The notes under the pieces: generated by a model
Seen by the model: the letters and a program-made list of their open reading frames with translations, nothing else
Told to the model about the DNA's origin: nothing
The model's database searches: none
Assembly: GCA_963698265.1 (NCBI GenBank)
Contig: CAVOQC010000001.1
Coordinates: 1,116,001-1,180,000 of the forward strand
Length of the DNA stretch: 64,000 bases
Direction of reading: 5' to 3'
Origin: FEB-7 sp963698265
GTDB taxonomy: Bacteria; Pseudomonadota; Gammaproteobacteria; Burkholderiales; Usitatibacteraceae
Program-made: the position numbers and the translations under genes
Part shown: piece by piece, positions 38,758 to 48,917 of the stretch
Position numbering within the stretch: the stretch's first letter is position 1
Layout: each line of letters starts with the position of its first letter

Positions 38758-39762
38758 CTACCGGTAGATGAGGATCTCCGGCTTCTCCGCGTCCCGGGCG
38801 AAGCCGCGGTACATGCCCTCGGTTGTGAAGGAGAAGACCGCATTGCCCGAGCGGTCGAGCACGATCACGCCGCCGCGCCCGCCGATCGCCCGCACCTTCC
38901 CGAGCGACTCGTCCGCCGCCTGCTGCGCGGTGAGGCCCTTGTACTTCACGAGCGCGGCGATGTCGTGGGCCGCGACGCTGCGAATGAACATCTCGCCGGT
39001 GCCCGTGGCCGACACCGCCACGCTCTCGTTCTCCGCCCAGGTGCCCGCGCCGACGATCGGGGAGTCGCCCACGCGCCCGAAGCGCTTGTTGGTGAGCCCG
39101 CCGGTGGAGGTGGCCGCGGCGAGGTTGCCCGCCTGGTCGAGGGCCACGGCGCCCACGGTGCCGAACTTCTCGTGCTCCTCGAGGGCGCTCGACTTCTTCG
39201 GCGCATCGTGGTCCATCGGGATCGCGTCGCGTTCCTTCGCGCGCTGCAGCTGCTGCCAGCGTTCCTCGGTGCGGAAGTACGCGGGTTCGACGATCTCGAG
39301 GCCCTGCTCTTTCGCGAACCGGTCCGCGCCCCTGCCCCCGAGAAGCACGTGGCGGGATTTCTCCATCACCGCGCGCGCCGCCTCGATGGGATTCTTCGCG
39401 GTGGTAACGCCGGCGACGGCACCCGCGCGCCGGCCCTTGCCGTCCATGATCGAGGCGTCCATCTCGTTCGTGCCTTCGTTCGTGAAGACGGCGCCCCTGC
39501 CGGCGTTGAAGAGGGGGGAGTCCTCCATCACCTTCACGGCGGCGACGACGGCATCGAGGCTTGCGCCGCCGCCGGCGAGCACGCGGCGCCCGGCCTCGAT
39601 CGCCTCGGTGAGTGCCGCGCGGTACGCCGACTCGCGTTCCGGCGTGAGCGTGGTGCGCGTGATGGTGCCGGAGCCGCCGTGTATCGCGATGGCGAACGGC
39701 TTGTCCTGCGCGGCGGCCGAGAACGCGGCGGTCGCGACAAGAATTGCGGCGACATGCTTCAT
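38758..39762 (-). CDS. Periplasmic isoaspartyl peptidase/L-asparaginase (Ntn hydrolase)
   Basis: A 334-residue precursor with a signal peptide (cleavage near SAAA-QD, residue 18). It has the N-terminal AIHGGSGTI motif, the NAGRGAVFTNEGTNEMDASIMDG segment, and the autocleavage site G201-T202-VGAVALD that makes T202 the nucleophile of the beta subunit. The substrate loop GRVGDSPIVGAGTWAEN follows. These enzymes remove isoaspartyl residues from peptides and hydrolyse asparagine. Export to the periplasm fits scavenging of peptides. It is the first gene of a possible pair with the patatin-like gene. Confidence 0.9.
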   Translation of the reverse strand: MKHVAAILVATAAFSAAAQDKPFAIAIHGGSGTITRTTLTPERESAYRAALTEAIEAGRRVLAGGGASLDAVVAAVKVMEDSPLFNAGRGAVFTNEGTNEMDASIMDGKGRRAGAVAGVTTAKNPIEAARAVMEKSRHVLLGGRGADRFAKEQGLEIVEPAYFRTEERWQQLQRAKERDAIPMDHDAPKKSSALEEHEKFGTVGAVALDQAGNLAAATSTGGLTNKRFGRVGDSPIVGAGTWAENESVAVSATGTGEMFIRSVAAHDIAALVKYKGLTAQQAADESLGKVRAIGGRGGVIVLDRSGNAVFSFTTEGMYRGFARDAEKPEILIYR

Positions 39763-39825
39763 GGATTCCCTCCGGGATGGTTGCAGCGATTCTAACCGGG
39801 CGCCCCGGCCCGGCATTCGCCGGCA

Positions 39826-39834
39826 TGCTAGATT
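39826..39834 (+). promoter_or_regulatory. Extended -10 element before the OYE-family gene
   Basis: TGC followed by TAGATT (39829-39834) is an extended -10 motif about 40 nt before the start codon; no good -35 accompanies it. It is in the spacer to the divergent peptidase gene. Confidence 0.35.
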
Positions 39835-39874
39835 GGAATTCCCGGATATCCCTTGTCCCGACTCCCTCGCTTCC

Positions 39875-40951
39875 ATGTCACTTCTCTTCAGCCCGATCAC
39901 GCTGCGCTCCGTCACGATCCCCAACCGCGTCTTCGTCTCGCCGATGTGCGAGTACTCCTGCGAGGACGGCGTGCCGAACGACTGGCACCTGGTCCACCTC
40001 GGCAGCCGCGCGGTCGGCGGCTGCGGCCTCGTGATCACGGAAGCCGCGAGCGTGTCGCCCGAGGGACGCATCACGCCCTGGGACGCCGGCATCTGGTCGG
40101 CCGCGCAGGTCGAGGCGTGGAAGCCGATCGTGAAGTTCATCCGCGACCAGGGCGCTTTGACGGGCATCCAGATCGCGCACGCCGGGCGCAAGGCCTCGTG
40201 CGACAAGCCCTGGAATGGCGGCAAGCCGCTCGCACAGGGCGCGGGCGGTTGGAAGACGCTCGGGCCCAGCGAGATCGCCTTCGGCGATTACCCGGCGCCG
40301 CGCGCGATGACGCCGGCGGACCTGGAGGCGTGCGTGGCCGCTTTCCGCCATTCGGCGGGCCTCGCGCTGCAGGCGGGGTTCGAGGTGGCCGAGGTGCACG
40401 CGGCCCACGGCTACCTGCTGCACGAGTTCCTCTCGCCGCTGTCGAACCGGCGCGAGGATGACTTCGGCGGCTCGCTCGCCAATCGCATGCGCTTCCCGCT
40501 GGCGGTCGTGCGCGCGGTGCGCGAGGCGTGGCCCGGGGACAAGCCCGTGCTGGTGCGCATCTCGGCGAGCGACTGGAAGGAGGGCGGCTGGGACCTCGCA
40601 CAGTCGATCGCCTTCGCCCGCGAGCTGAAGGCGATCGGCGTCGACATGATCGACGTCTCCAGCGGCGGCAACGCCGCCGACCAGAAGATCGTGCTCGGCC
40701 CGGGCTACCAGGTGCCGTTCGCCGCCGCCATCCGGCGCGAGGCGGATATTCCGGTGGCCGCGGTCGGCCTCATCACCGAGCCGGTGCAGGCCGAGCACAT
40801 CCTCGCGACCGGCCAGGCCGATGCGGTGTGCCTCGCGCGCGCGCTGCTGCGCGACCCCTATTGGCCGCGCCATGCCGCGAAGGCCCTCGGCGTGGCGATG
40901 GCCTGGCCCAACCAGTACAAGCGCTGCGACACCGGCCCCCTGGGCCGCTAG
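39875..40951 (+). CDS. Old yellow enzyme family NADH:flavin oxidoreductase (NamA/YqjM-like)
   Basis: A 358-residue FMN-dependent TIM barrel. Family features: LFSPITLRSVTIPNRVFVSPMCEYS at the N-terminus (Cys in SPMCEYS is the YqjM-type modulating cysteine), IQIAHAGRKAS with the substrate-binding His, EVHAAHGYLLHEFLSPLSNRR, and the phosphate-binding AVGLIT and ADAVCLARALL near the C-terminus. These enzymes reduce activated C=C bonds of enones with NADPH. The gene is 17 nt upstream of a glutathione S-transferase gene; together they suggest handling of electrophilic compounds. Confidence 0.9.
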   Translation: MSLLFSPITLRSVTIPNRVFVSPMCEYSCEDGVPNDWHLVHLGSRAVGGCGLVITEAASVSPEGRITPWDAGIWSAAQVEAWKPIVKFIRDQGALTGIQIAHAGRKASCDKPWNGGKPLAQGAGGWKTLGPSEIAFGDYPAPRAMTPADLEACVAAFRHSAGLALQAGFEVAEVHAAHGYLLHEFLSPLSNRREDDFGGSLANRMRFPLAVVRAVREAWPGDKPVLVRISASDWKEGGWDLAQSIAFARELKAIGVDMIDVSSGGNAADQKIVLGPGYQVPFAAAIRREADIPVAAVGLITEPVQAEHILATGQADAVCLARALLRDPYWPRHAAKALGVAMAWPNQYKRCDTGPLGR

Positions 40952-40968
40952 ACGAAAGGACGGACGCG

Positions 40969-41670
40969 ATGTACGACCTCTACTACTGGACCACGCCCAA
41001 CGGCCACAAGATCACGCTGTTCCTGGAGGAGGCGAAGCTGCCCTACCGCCTGCACGGCATCAACATCGGCAAGGGCGAGCAGTTCGCGAAGGACTTCCTG
41101 AAGATCTCGCCCAACAACCGCATCCCGGCGCTGGTCGACCACGCGCCGGCCGACGCCGGCAAGCCGCTTTCGGTCTTCGAGTCGGGCGCGATCCTCGTCT
41201 ACCTCGCGGGCAAGACGGGGAAGTTCATCCCGAGGGACCTGCGCGGGCAGGTGGAGGCGCTCGAGTGGCTCATGTGGCAGATGGGGGGGCTGGGCCCGAT
41301 GGCCGGGCAGAACCACCACTTCCAGCACTACGCCCCGGAGAAGGTGCCCTACGCGATCGAGCGCTACGTGAAGGAGACGAGCCGCCTCTACGGCGTGCTC
41401 GACAAACGCCTCAAGGGCCGCGACTTCATCCTCGGGAAGTCCTATTCCATCGCCGACATGGCCTCCTATCCCTGGATCATTCCCGAACGCCAGGGCCAGG
41501 ACCTCGCCGACTTCCCGAACCTCGCGCGCTGGCACGCCGCGATCCGCGCGCGCCCCGGCACCACGCGCGCCTACGCGAAGGCGAAGGAAGTGAACCCGAC
41601 CCCGCGCGGTCCGGTGACCGAGCAGGAGCGCAAGATTCTCTTCGGCCAGGACAGGGGCGTGGTGAAATAG
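40969..41670 (+). CDS. Glutathione S-transferase family protein (Nu/YfcG-like)
   Basis: A 233-residue protein with an N-terminal thioredoxin fold (MYDLYYWTTPNGHKITLFLEEAKLPY) and cis-Pro segment NNRIPALVDH, and a helical C-terminal domain (FILGKSYSIADMASYPWIIP). TTPNGHK and the SPNNRIPA motif fit the Nu class (YfcG/YghU), known for disulfide-bond reductase activity. An AAAGGA site lies before the ATG. Co-transcribed with the OYE-family gene upstream in all likelihood. Confidence 0.88.
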   Translation: MYDLYYWTTPNGHKITLFLEEAKLPYRLHGINIGKGEQFAKDFLKISPNNRIPALVDHAPADAGKPLSVFESGAILVYLAGKTGKFIPRDLRGQVEALEWLMWQMGGLGPMAGQNHHFQHYAPEKVPYAIERYVKETSRLYGVLDKRLKGRDFILGKSYSIADMASYPWIIPERQGQDLADFPNLARWHAAIRARPGTTRAYAKAKEVNPTPRGPVTEQERKILFGQDRGVVK

Positions 41671-41724
41671 CGCCCGGGCGGAAGCCAGCGCCCGCACCCC
41701 CCGCGTGAGCGGCAGGAGGAGACC

Positions 41725-43143
<1,419 letters not shown>

Positions 43144-43168
43144 CACGGCGCACGGCGCCGGATGGAAA

Positions 43169-43200
43169 GGGCCGGGCGAGGGCGTCTCGCGCCCCGGCCC
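43169..43200. terminator. Hairpin between convergent genes
   Basis: An 8-bp stem GGGCCGGG (43169-43176) / CCCGGCCC (43193-43200) with a 16-nt loop, between the regulator stop (43143) and the small secreted protein stop (43222). No T-run, so a terminator-like hairpin only. Confidence 0.42.
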
Positions 43201-43221
43201 GGCCCCTGGAGATCGCCGCGG

Positions 43222-43581
43222 CTACTGGCCGAGTTCCTTCTTCGCCTTCTCCTGGTCCTCGCGGAACTTGTTCATGACCGCGTTGTGCTCCTCGACCGCG
43301 GCGCGGATGCCGTTGTTGCTCGCCTCGATGAAGGCCTTGCGTTCCGCCACGTAGGCCTTCACGCAGTCCTGGTAGTTCTTGAGCGCTTTCGTGAAAGCCT
43401 CGCGCTTGTCGTCGTCCTGGATGGCCTTCACGCCCGGGTAGACGGGCTTGGGCTCGCACTTGGCCGCCGGAACGCTCACGCCGGGCGCCGCGGCGGTAGC
43501 AGTAGCGGCGGCGGGGGCCTGCGCGAGCGTGGCGGTGGTGCCCAGGGCGAGGGCAATCGCGAAGACGGTGCGTTTCATCAT
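43222..43581 (-). CDS. Small exported helical protein of unknown function
   Basis: A 119-residue protein with a signal peptide ending LAQA-PA near residue 22, an Ala-rich linker, and a charged helical domain with two cysteines (KCEPKPVYPG and NYQDCVKAYV) that could form a disulfide. An AAGGA site is 5 bases before the tandem ATGs. No family recognised; it stands alone between convergent and same-strand genes. Confidence 0.6.
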   Translation of the reverse strand: MMKRTVFAIALALGTTATLAQAPAAATATAAAPGVSVPAAKCEPKPVYPGVKAIQDDDKREAFTKALKNYQDCVKAYVAERKAFIEASNNGIRAAVEEHNAVMNKFREDQEKAKKELGQ

Positions 43582-43639
43582 CGAGTTCCTTTCGGTCGCA
43601 AGGTGCGGATTTTACCGTGATAGGGAGCGGCGGCGAACC

Positions 43640-44128
43640 TCAGGGCTTGCCCTTGGCCGGAGCGGGCGGCGGAATCAGCAGCAGGTCCGGCGCGGAGATG
43701 GCGCGGCTCAGCTCCACGGCGGAGAGAAGGTCGCCGCACACCTTGTCCTGGCCCGTCGGGCAGCTGCTCTTGGCGAGGTCGCGGATCTCGGCGGAATCCT
43801 GGGTCGCGAGCGTGGGGCTGCTCAGGCGCCGGTTGAGCCAGCGGCGGAAAGGTTCGTCCTTGTCGAGGATGGGGCCCGCATCCCCCACCTTGTGCCAGCC
43901 GCTGATCACCACGCGCAGCATCGCCTCGGTGAAGAGGTCCGCGGTCGTGCCCTTGTCGCAGTGACCGAAGTCCTTCACCGACTTCTGCAGCGCGGCCCAG
44001 GTGGTCACGCCGTCGATCGCCTTGTTGGCGCCGTCGCAGGGTTTGTCGGCGGCCGCGGCGCCGAAGCTCGCGGCCGCGAGGAGGAGTGCGGCGGCCCTAG
44101 GCCGCCATGCCGGGTCTCTGGGAAGCAT
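43640..44128 (-). CDS. Small exported Cys-containing protein of unknown function
   Basis: A 162-residue protein with a signal peptide (RPRAAALLLAAASFGAAAADK). Five cysteines (KPCDGAN, FGHCDKG, SSCPTGQ, KVCGDLL) are spread in a helical domain and could form disulfides. The start ATG (44128) lies inside the dxs 3' end, overlapping it by 32 nt on the same strand, so it is probably read from the dxs transcript. No family recognised. Confidence 0.6.
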   Translation of the reverse strand: MLPRDPAWRPRAAALLLAAASFGAAAADKPCDGANKAIDGVTTWAALQKSVKDFGHCDKGTTADLFTEAMLRVVISGWHKVGDAGPILDKDEPFRRWLNRRLSSPTLATQDSAEIRDLAKSSCPTGQDKVCGDLLSAVELSRAISAPDLLLIPPPAPAKGKP

Positions 44129-45995
44129 TGCCTTGCGAAAGCCTTTCACGGATGGCACGCGCGATGCCGGGAGCATCAAGGCCGCAATCGGCCAGCAATT
44201 GCGCCGGATCGCCGTGTTCGACGAAGTGGTCGGGAAGGCCCAGCTGGAGAACCTGAACCTCGACGCCCTGGGCCGCGAGCGATTCGAGGACCGCGGAACC
44301 CGCGCCGCCCGCGAGGACGTTTTCCTCGACGGTAACGACGAGTTCGTGGGTGGTGGCGAGCCGCAGGACGAGCGCCTGGTCGAGCGGCTTCACGAAGCGC
44401 ATGTTGGCGACGGTTGCGCCCAGCTCGGCGCCGGCGTCGAGCGAGGGGCGCAGCATCGCGCCGAAGGCGAGGATCGCGACCCTGCGCCCCTCGCGGCGGA
44501 CCACGCCCTCGCCGACCGGCAGGGCCTCCAGTTGCGCCGACACTTCGGCGCCCGGGCCGGCGCCGCGCGGGTAGCGGATCGCCGACGGGCCGTCGAGCGC
44601 GAAGCCGGTGCAGAGCATCCGGCGGCATTCGTCCTCGTCGGCCGGCGCCATCACGGTCAGGTTCGGGATGCAGCGCAGGAACGACAGGTCGAAGGCGCCG
44701 TGGTGCGTGGGGCCGTCCGCCCCCACGAGGCCACCCCGGTCGAGCGCGAAGACCACGGGCAGGTTCTGCAGCGCCACGTCGTGGATCAGCTGGTCGTAGG
44801 CGCGCTGCAGGAAGGTGGAGTAGATCGCGACCACGGGCTTCATGCCGTCGCAGGCGAGCCCCGCGGCGAAGGTGACGGCGTGCTGCTCGGCGATGCCCAC
44901 GTCGAAGTAGCGGTCCGCGTATTCCTGGGAGAAACGCACCATGCCCGAGCCCTCGCGCATCGCCGGCGTGATGCCGACGAGCCGGTGGTCCGCCTTCGCC
45001 TGGTCGCAGAGCCAGTCGCCGAACACCTGCGTGTAGGTCGGCCGCGCCCTCGCGTCGGGGGCCGGCGCGGGCTTCACGATGCCCACGCCCGGATCGAAGC
45101 GACCGGGGCCGTGGTAGGCGATGGGGTCGTCCTCGGCGAAGGCGTAGCCCTGGCCCTTCTTGGTCACCACGTGCAGGAACTGCGGGCCATCGAGGCGCTT
45201 CACGTTGGTGAGCGTCTCCAGGAGGGCGTCGAGGTTGTGCCCGTCGACGGGGCCCGTGTAGTTCAGGCCGAATTCCTCGAAGAGCGTGGAGGGCGTGATC
45301 ATGCCCTTGGCGTGCCCCTCGAAGCGCTTGGCGAGCTCCTTCATGGGAGGTGCGACGGAGAGGATCTTGTCGGCGGTGCGCTTCGTCGCCGCGTAGAAGC
45401 GCCCGGACATGAGCTTCGCGAGGTAGTTGTTGAGCGCGCCCACGTTCTCCGAGATCGACATGTCGTTGTCGTTCAGGACCACGATCACGTTGGCGCCGGA
45501 GTGCTTCACGTTGTTCAGCGCCTCGAAGGCCATGCCCGCGGTCATGGCGCCGTCGCCGATGACCGCGACGGCGCGGTGGTCCTTGCCCAGCTGGCGCGCG
45601 GCGACCGCCATGCCGAGCGCGGCCGAAATCGAGGTGGACGAATGCGCGGTGCCGAAGGTGTCGTAGACACTCTCCTCGCGCCGGGGGAAGCCCGCGATGC
45701 CGCCCTTCTGCCGCAGCCTCGGCATCCCTGCGCGCCGCCCGGTGAGGATCTTGTGGCCGTAGGTCTGGTGACCCACGTCCCAGATGATCCGGTCCTCGGG
45801 GGTGGCGAACACGTAGTGGAGCGCGATGGTGAGCTCCACCGTGCCGAGGTTCGACGACAGGTGCCCGCCGGTGTTCGCCACGGAAGTGACGATGAATCGG
45901 CGCAGCTCCGCGGCGAGCGCCGGGAGCTGCTTGCGGTCGAGCCGCCGGAGATCCGAGGGATCGTTGATCGTCTCGAGGAGGGGGTAGGTGCTCAT
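44097..45995 (-). CDS. dxs: 1-deoxy-D-xylulose-5-phosphate synthase
   Basis: A 632-residue thiamine-diphosphate enzyme that condenses pyruvate and glyceraldehyde-3-phosphate, the first step of the MEP isoprenoid pathway. Visible parts: the N-terminal SSNLGTVELTIALHYVF with VGHQTYGHKILTGR, TPP motif VIGDGAMTAGMAFEALNN...LNDNDMSIS, and the pyrimidine-domain motif YFDVGIAEQHAVTFAAGLA. Length is normal. In related betaproteobacteria dxs directly follows xseB and ispA; here those two lie 11 kb away on the same strand with a plus-strand cassette between. ATG at 45995 is the first methionine next to the conserved start (LLETINDPSDLR). Confidence 0.95.
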   Translation of the reverse strand: MSTYPLLETINDPSDLRRLDRKQLPALAAELRRFIVTSVANTGGHLSSNLGTVELTIALHYVFATPEDRIIWDVGHQTYGHKILTGRRAGMPRLRQKGGIAGFPRREESVYDTFGTAHSSTSISAALGMAVAARQLGKDHRAVAVIGDGAMTAGMAFEALNNVKHSGANVIVVLNDNDMSISENVGALNNYLAKLMSGRFYAATKRTADKILSVAPPMKELAKRFEGHAKGMITPSTLFEEFGLNYTGPVDGHNLDALLETLTNVKRLDGPQFLHVVTKKGQGYAFAEDDPIAYHGPGRFDPGVGIVKPAPAPDARARPTYTQVFGDWLCDQAKADHRLVGITPAMREGSGMVRFSQEYADRYFDVGIAEQHAVTFAAGLACDGMKPVVAIYSTFLQRAYDQLIHDVALQNLPVVFALDRGGLVGADGPTHHGAFDLSFLRCIPNLTVMAPADEDECRRMLCTGFALDGPSAIRYPRGAGPGAEVSAQLEALPVGEGVVRREGRRVAILAFGAMLRPSLDAGAELGATVANMRFVKPLDQALVLRLATTHELVVTVEENVLAGGAGSAVLESLAAQGVEVQVLQLGLPDHFVEHGDPAQLLADCGLDAPGIARAIRERLSQGNASQRPGMAA

Positions 45996-46158
45996 GCGGT
46001 GCTTGCGGCGGCGGGGGGCCGGAGTGAGGCATTTTGCCGCAACTGGGCGCATCCCGTCTGCGCGGCCTCAAATGGAACGGAGATGGCGAGGGCCTTCCCG
46101 TCGCGCGCGGGACGCAGGTGGGTGAGCCGGGCTCGCGCCGGGCCTTTCTCGCCCGTTT

Positions 46159-46176
46159 TGTCCGGTATTTCGGACA
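46159..46176. promoter_or_regulatory. 18-bp palindromic operator candidate
   Basis: TGTCCG, 6-nt spacer GTATTT, CGGACA: a perfect dyad in the dxs/TonB-receptor spacer. Such spacing suits a dimeric repressor; the TetR-family protein encoded in the adjacent cassette is one candidate binder. Confidence 0.45.
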
Positions 46177-46220
46177 GGTTTTCCAGATTCCGATACGCGC
46201 CGGGCTGTAATGGTCTCCGT

Positions 46221-46252
46221 TACTTATTCAGCGCCCGATGAATTTATAAGTA
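46221..46252. promoter_or_regulatory. Inverted repeat TACTTAT-N18-ATAAGTA
   Basis: A perfect 7-bp inverted repeat flanks an 18-nt spacer that itself contains ATTCA/TGAAT. In RNA it would form a hairpin; in DNA it may be a regulator site. It lies in the AT-rich core, about 50 nt upstream of the promoter-like sequence. Confidence 0.4.
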
Positions 46253-46299
46253 TTTGATAAACAACGCGCAGAACAGTTATTTCACCGATAAATGAAATC

Positions 46300-46329
46300 T
46301 TGACGAAGTCCATGAGACTGCACTAGATT
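46300..46329 (+). promoter_or_regulatory. Sigma70-type promoter candidate for the TonB-receptor gene
   Basis: TTGACG (46300-46305), 18-nt spacer, TAGATT (46324-46329). A start site near 46336 would leave a leader of about 60 nt with a GGGGG ribosome-binding site before the ATG at 46395. Confidence 0.5.
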
Positions 46330-46394
46330 GCGGACCACGCGGCCGGTGTCCGGTAAGCGCGACGCACAATAATTCCAATCCTGAGGGGGAATCC

Positions 46395-48797
46395 ATGGCA
46401 TCGAAACGACAGCATTCGGTCCGGACGCTGCACGCGGCCATCGCGCTGGCATTGACGCAGGGCGCGGTCGTCGCCTCGGCGCAGGACCAGGCGCCGGAGA
46501 CGGGCATCAAGGTGGCCCAGGCCACGCAGGCGGGGTCGCAGGCGAAGGACGCGAAGAAGGACAGCCCCACCGCGGTCGAGCAGATCGTCGTCACCGCGCG
46601 GCGACGCGAAGAGCTGCTGCAGGACGTTCCCGGTGCCGTGAGCGCCTTCTCCGCCGCGGCGATCGAGGCGGCGGGCATCCCGGACCTCACGGGCATCGCG
46701 AACCTCGTGCCCAGCACGACGCTCAAGCCTTCGCGCGCGACCAACTCCACGCTCACGGCCTTCATTCGCGGCGTCGGCCAGCAGGACCCGCTCGCCGGCT
46801 ACGAGCAGGGCGTCGGGATCTACCTGGACGACGTCTACCTTGCGCGCCCGCAGGGCGCGCTCTCGGACATCTACGACATCGAGCGGATCGAGATCCTGCG
46901 CGGCCCCCAGGGAACGCTCTACGGACGCAACACGATCGGCGGCGCGATCAAGTACGTGACGCGCAGGCTCTCGGCGAAGACCGAGCTGAACGTGAAGGCG
47001 ACGCTGGGCAGCTACAACCAGCAGGACCTGAGCGTCCGGGGCAGCGTGCCGGTGACCGACACGGTGAGGCTCGGCGCCACCCTGGCTTCCTTCAACCGGG
47101 ACGGGTACGGCACGAACGTCGTCAACGGCAAGGACAACTACAACAAGGACGTGCTGGCGGGCCGGATCACGGCGGAGTTCACGCCGACGAGTTCGCTCTT
47201 CATCCGATTCGCCGCCGACCGCACGGTCGACGATTCGCTGCCCAAGCAGGGGTACCGCCTGACGGCCGGTCCCGCCCCGGGCAGCGAGCCCGTGCTCTCG
47301 GGCAGCTTCGACACGCGGGCCAACCTGTACAGCGTCCTCGGCCACGCCCAGCAAGTGAAGACCAGCGGCGAATCGCTGCTGGTGGACTACACGATCAGCC
47401 CGACCCTGTCGTTCAAGTCGATCACCGCGACGCGCCGCTCCAAGTCCTACGCGCCGATCGACTTCGATTCCCTCAACACGCCCCTGTTCGAGGCGCCCGC
47501 GATCTACGAGGACGACCAGAAGAGCCAGGAATTCCAGTTCACGTACACGGGAAGCAAGTGGCAGGGTGTCGCGGGCGCCTATTTCATGCGCGCGAACGCC
47601 TTCAATGAGTTCGACGTGCTCTTCAACGCCGCGGGCGGGCTGTCCCTCTACACGCTGGACGACATCGACACCAAGACCTGGGCCGCTTTCGCCGACGCGA
47701 GCTACGAAGTCTCGGACCGGCTCAACGTGACGCTGGGCGGGCGCTACACGAGCGACCAGCGGCAGGCGCGCATCTACAAGCGGACCTATTTCGGCCTCGC
47801 CGGCTCTCCCACGCTCGGCAATCCCGCGGCCGCGGCCTCGGCCGTCGTCAACACCGACATGAGCAAGAGCGACCTGGACCGCACCGACAAGAAGTTCACG
47901 CCCAAGGTCGGCTTCGGCTGGAAGCTCACTCCGGAACAGAACCTGTACGCGACCTACTCCGAGGGCTTCAAGGGCGGGCTGTTCGACCCCCGCATGGACC
48001 TCGGGGGCAACCCCACCAGCGCCACCTCGCTCGAGAAGCGCAAGGGAGTCAAGCCCGAAGAGGTCAAGAGCTTCGAGGTGGGCCTGAAGTCCGCGATGAA
48101 CAACGGCCGCATCCAGACCAACGCGGCGGCGTTCTTCACGGACTACACGAACGTCCAGATCCCGGGTTCGATCCCGACCTTCGACGCCGCCGGGACCGTG
48201 ACCGGATTCGCCGGAAACGTGACCAACGCCGGCAAGGCCGAGATCAAGGGCCTCGAGTTCGAGGCCCTCGCGCGGGTCACCGACGCGTTCACGGTGAGTG
48301 GCATGGTCTCGTTCATCGACGCCGAGTACAAGGAGTGGATCGTCGCCAACGGGCTCACGGGAGCGGCCGCCGCGCTGGTCAACATCGCCTCCGCGGCGGA
48401 GTTCCAGAACACGCCGAGAAAGGCGGCCAGCATCTCGGGGACCTACGAGTGGCCGATGGCCGTCGCCGGCAAGAGCGGGCGTCTCGCGCTGACGAACACG
48501 ATGTCCTACAAGGACAAGGTGTACCAATTCGAGTTCGTGCGCCCGACCGGCGTCCCGGCGATCGACGCCAACGTGGGAGCGGCGGAAGCGCTGGCGCAGG
48601 CGGCCCACACGCTCTGGGATGCGAGCCTCACGTGGACGAGCAGCGACCGCAGGGTCCAGGTGGCCCTGATCGGGCGCAACCTGACCGACAAGCGCTACAA
48701 GGTCGCCGGCTACACCTTCGGGGCTTTCTTCAACACGGTCACGGCCTTCTACGGCGATCCGCGCACGGTCAAGCTCACCGCGAGCTACTCGTTCTGA
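46395..48797 (+). CDS. TonB-dependent outer-membrane receptor
   Basis: An 800-residue outer-membrane protein. A signal peptide (cleavage near ASAQD, residue 31) is followed by a TonB box (VEQIVVTARRREE, about 55-67), plug domain (FIRGVGQQDPLAGYEQGVGIYLDDVYL, IEILRGPQGTLYGRNTIGGAIKYVT) and a beta-barrel ending in the terminal aromatic (VKLTASYSF). The long ligand-like sequence family resembles receptors of sphingomonad type used for organic compounds as often as for iron, so the ligand is open. It leads a plus-strand cassette with a hydrolase, regulator, ABC transporter and acyl-CoA synthetase. A strong GGGGG site lies before the ATG. Confidence 0.92.
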   Translation: MASKRQHSVRTLHAAIALALTQGAVVASAQDQAPETGIKVAQATQAGSQAKDAKKDSPTAVEQIVVTARRREELLQDVPGAVSAFSAAAIEAAGIPDLTGIANLVPSTTLKPSRATNSTLTAFIRGVGQQDPLAGYEQGVGIYLDDVYLARPQGALSDIYDIERIEILRGPQGTLYGRNTIGGAIKYVTRRLSAKTELNVKATLGSYNQQDLSVRGSVPVTDTVRLGATLASFNRDGYGTNVVNGKDNYNKDVLAGRITAEFTPTSSLFIRFAADRTVDDSLPKQGYRLTAGPAPGSEPVLSGSFDTRANLYSVLGHAQQVKTSGESLLVDYTISPTLSFKSITATRRSKSYAPIDFDSLNTPLFEAPAIYEDDQKSQEFQFTYTGSKWQGVAGAYFMRANAFNEFDVLFNAAGGLSLYTLDDIDTKTWAAFADASYEVSDRLNVTLGGRYTSDQRQARIYKRTYFGLAGSPTLGNPAAAASAVVNTDMSKSDLDRTDKKFTPKVGFGWKLTPEQNLYATYSEGFKGGLFDPRMDLGGNPTSATSLEKRKGVKPEEVKSFEVGLKSAMNNGRIQTNAAAFFTDYTNVQIPGSIPTFDAAGTVTGFAGNVTNAGKAEIKGLEFEALARVTDAFTVSGMVSFIDAEYKEWIVANGLTGAAAALVNIASAAEFQNTPRKAASISGTYEWPMAVAGKSGRLALTNTMSYKDKVYQFEFVRPTGVPAIDANVGAAEALAQAAHTLWDASLTWTSSDRRVQVALIGRNLTDKRYKVAGYTFGAFFNTVTAFYGDPRTVKLTASYSF

Positions 48798-48816
48798 CCT
48801 GCACCGCCTGAGCTGA

Positions 48817-48842
48817 CCGGCGGCGCCGCCAGGCGCCGCCGG
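48817..48842 (+). terminator. 11-bp hairpin after the TonB-receptor gene
   Basis: CCGGCGGCGCC (48817-48827) / GGCGCCGCCGG (48832-48842) with a GCCA loop, 20 nt after the stop codon. No T-run; it may terminate or attenuate transcription so that the downstream operon is read at a different level. Confidence 0.5.
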
Positions 48843-48917
48843 CCTGATTCGGCGATCATCGGGGCCGCAGGCACCGCCCCGGCGGGCAGCCGCACGCTTT
48901 CCGGCGAAGGAGGAACC

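Larger units (their letters stand above)
45996..46394. promoter_or_regulatory. 399-nt divergent intergenic region with an AT-rich centre
   Basis: This is the only gene-free stretch over 300 nt. It separates dxs (minus) from the TonB receptor gene (plus). The dxs-proximal part (to about 46140) is GC-rich with nothing clear. From 46150 to 46330 it is strikingly AT-rich for this genome and holds two inverted repeats and a promoter-like pair, listed separately. No ORF of note. Confidence 0.55.
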
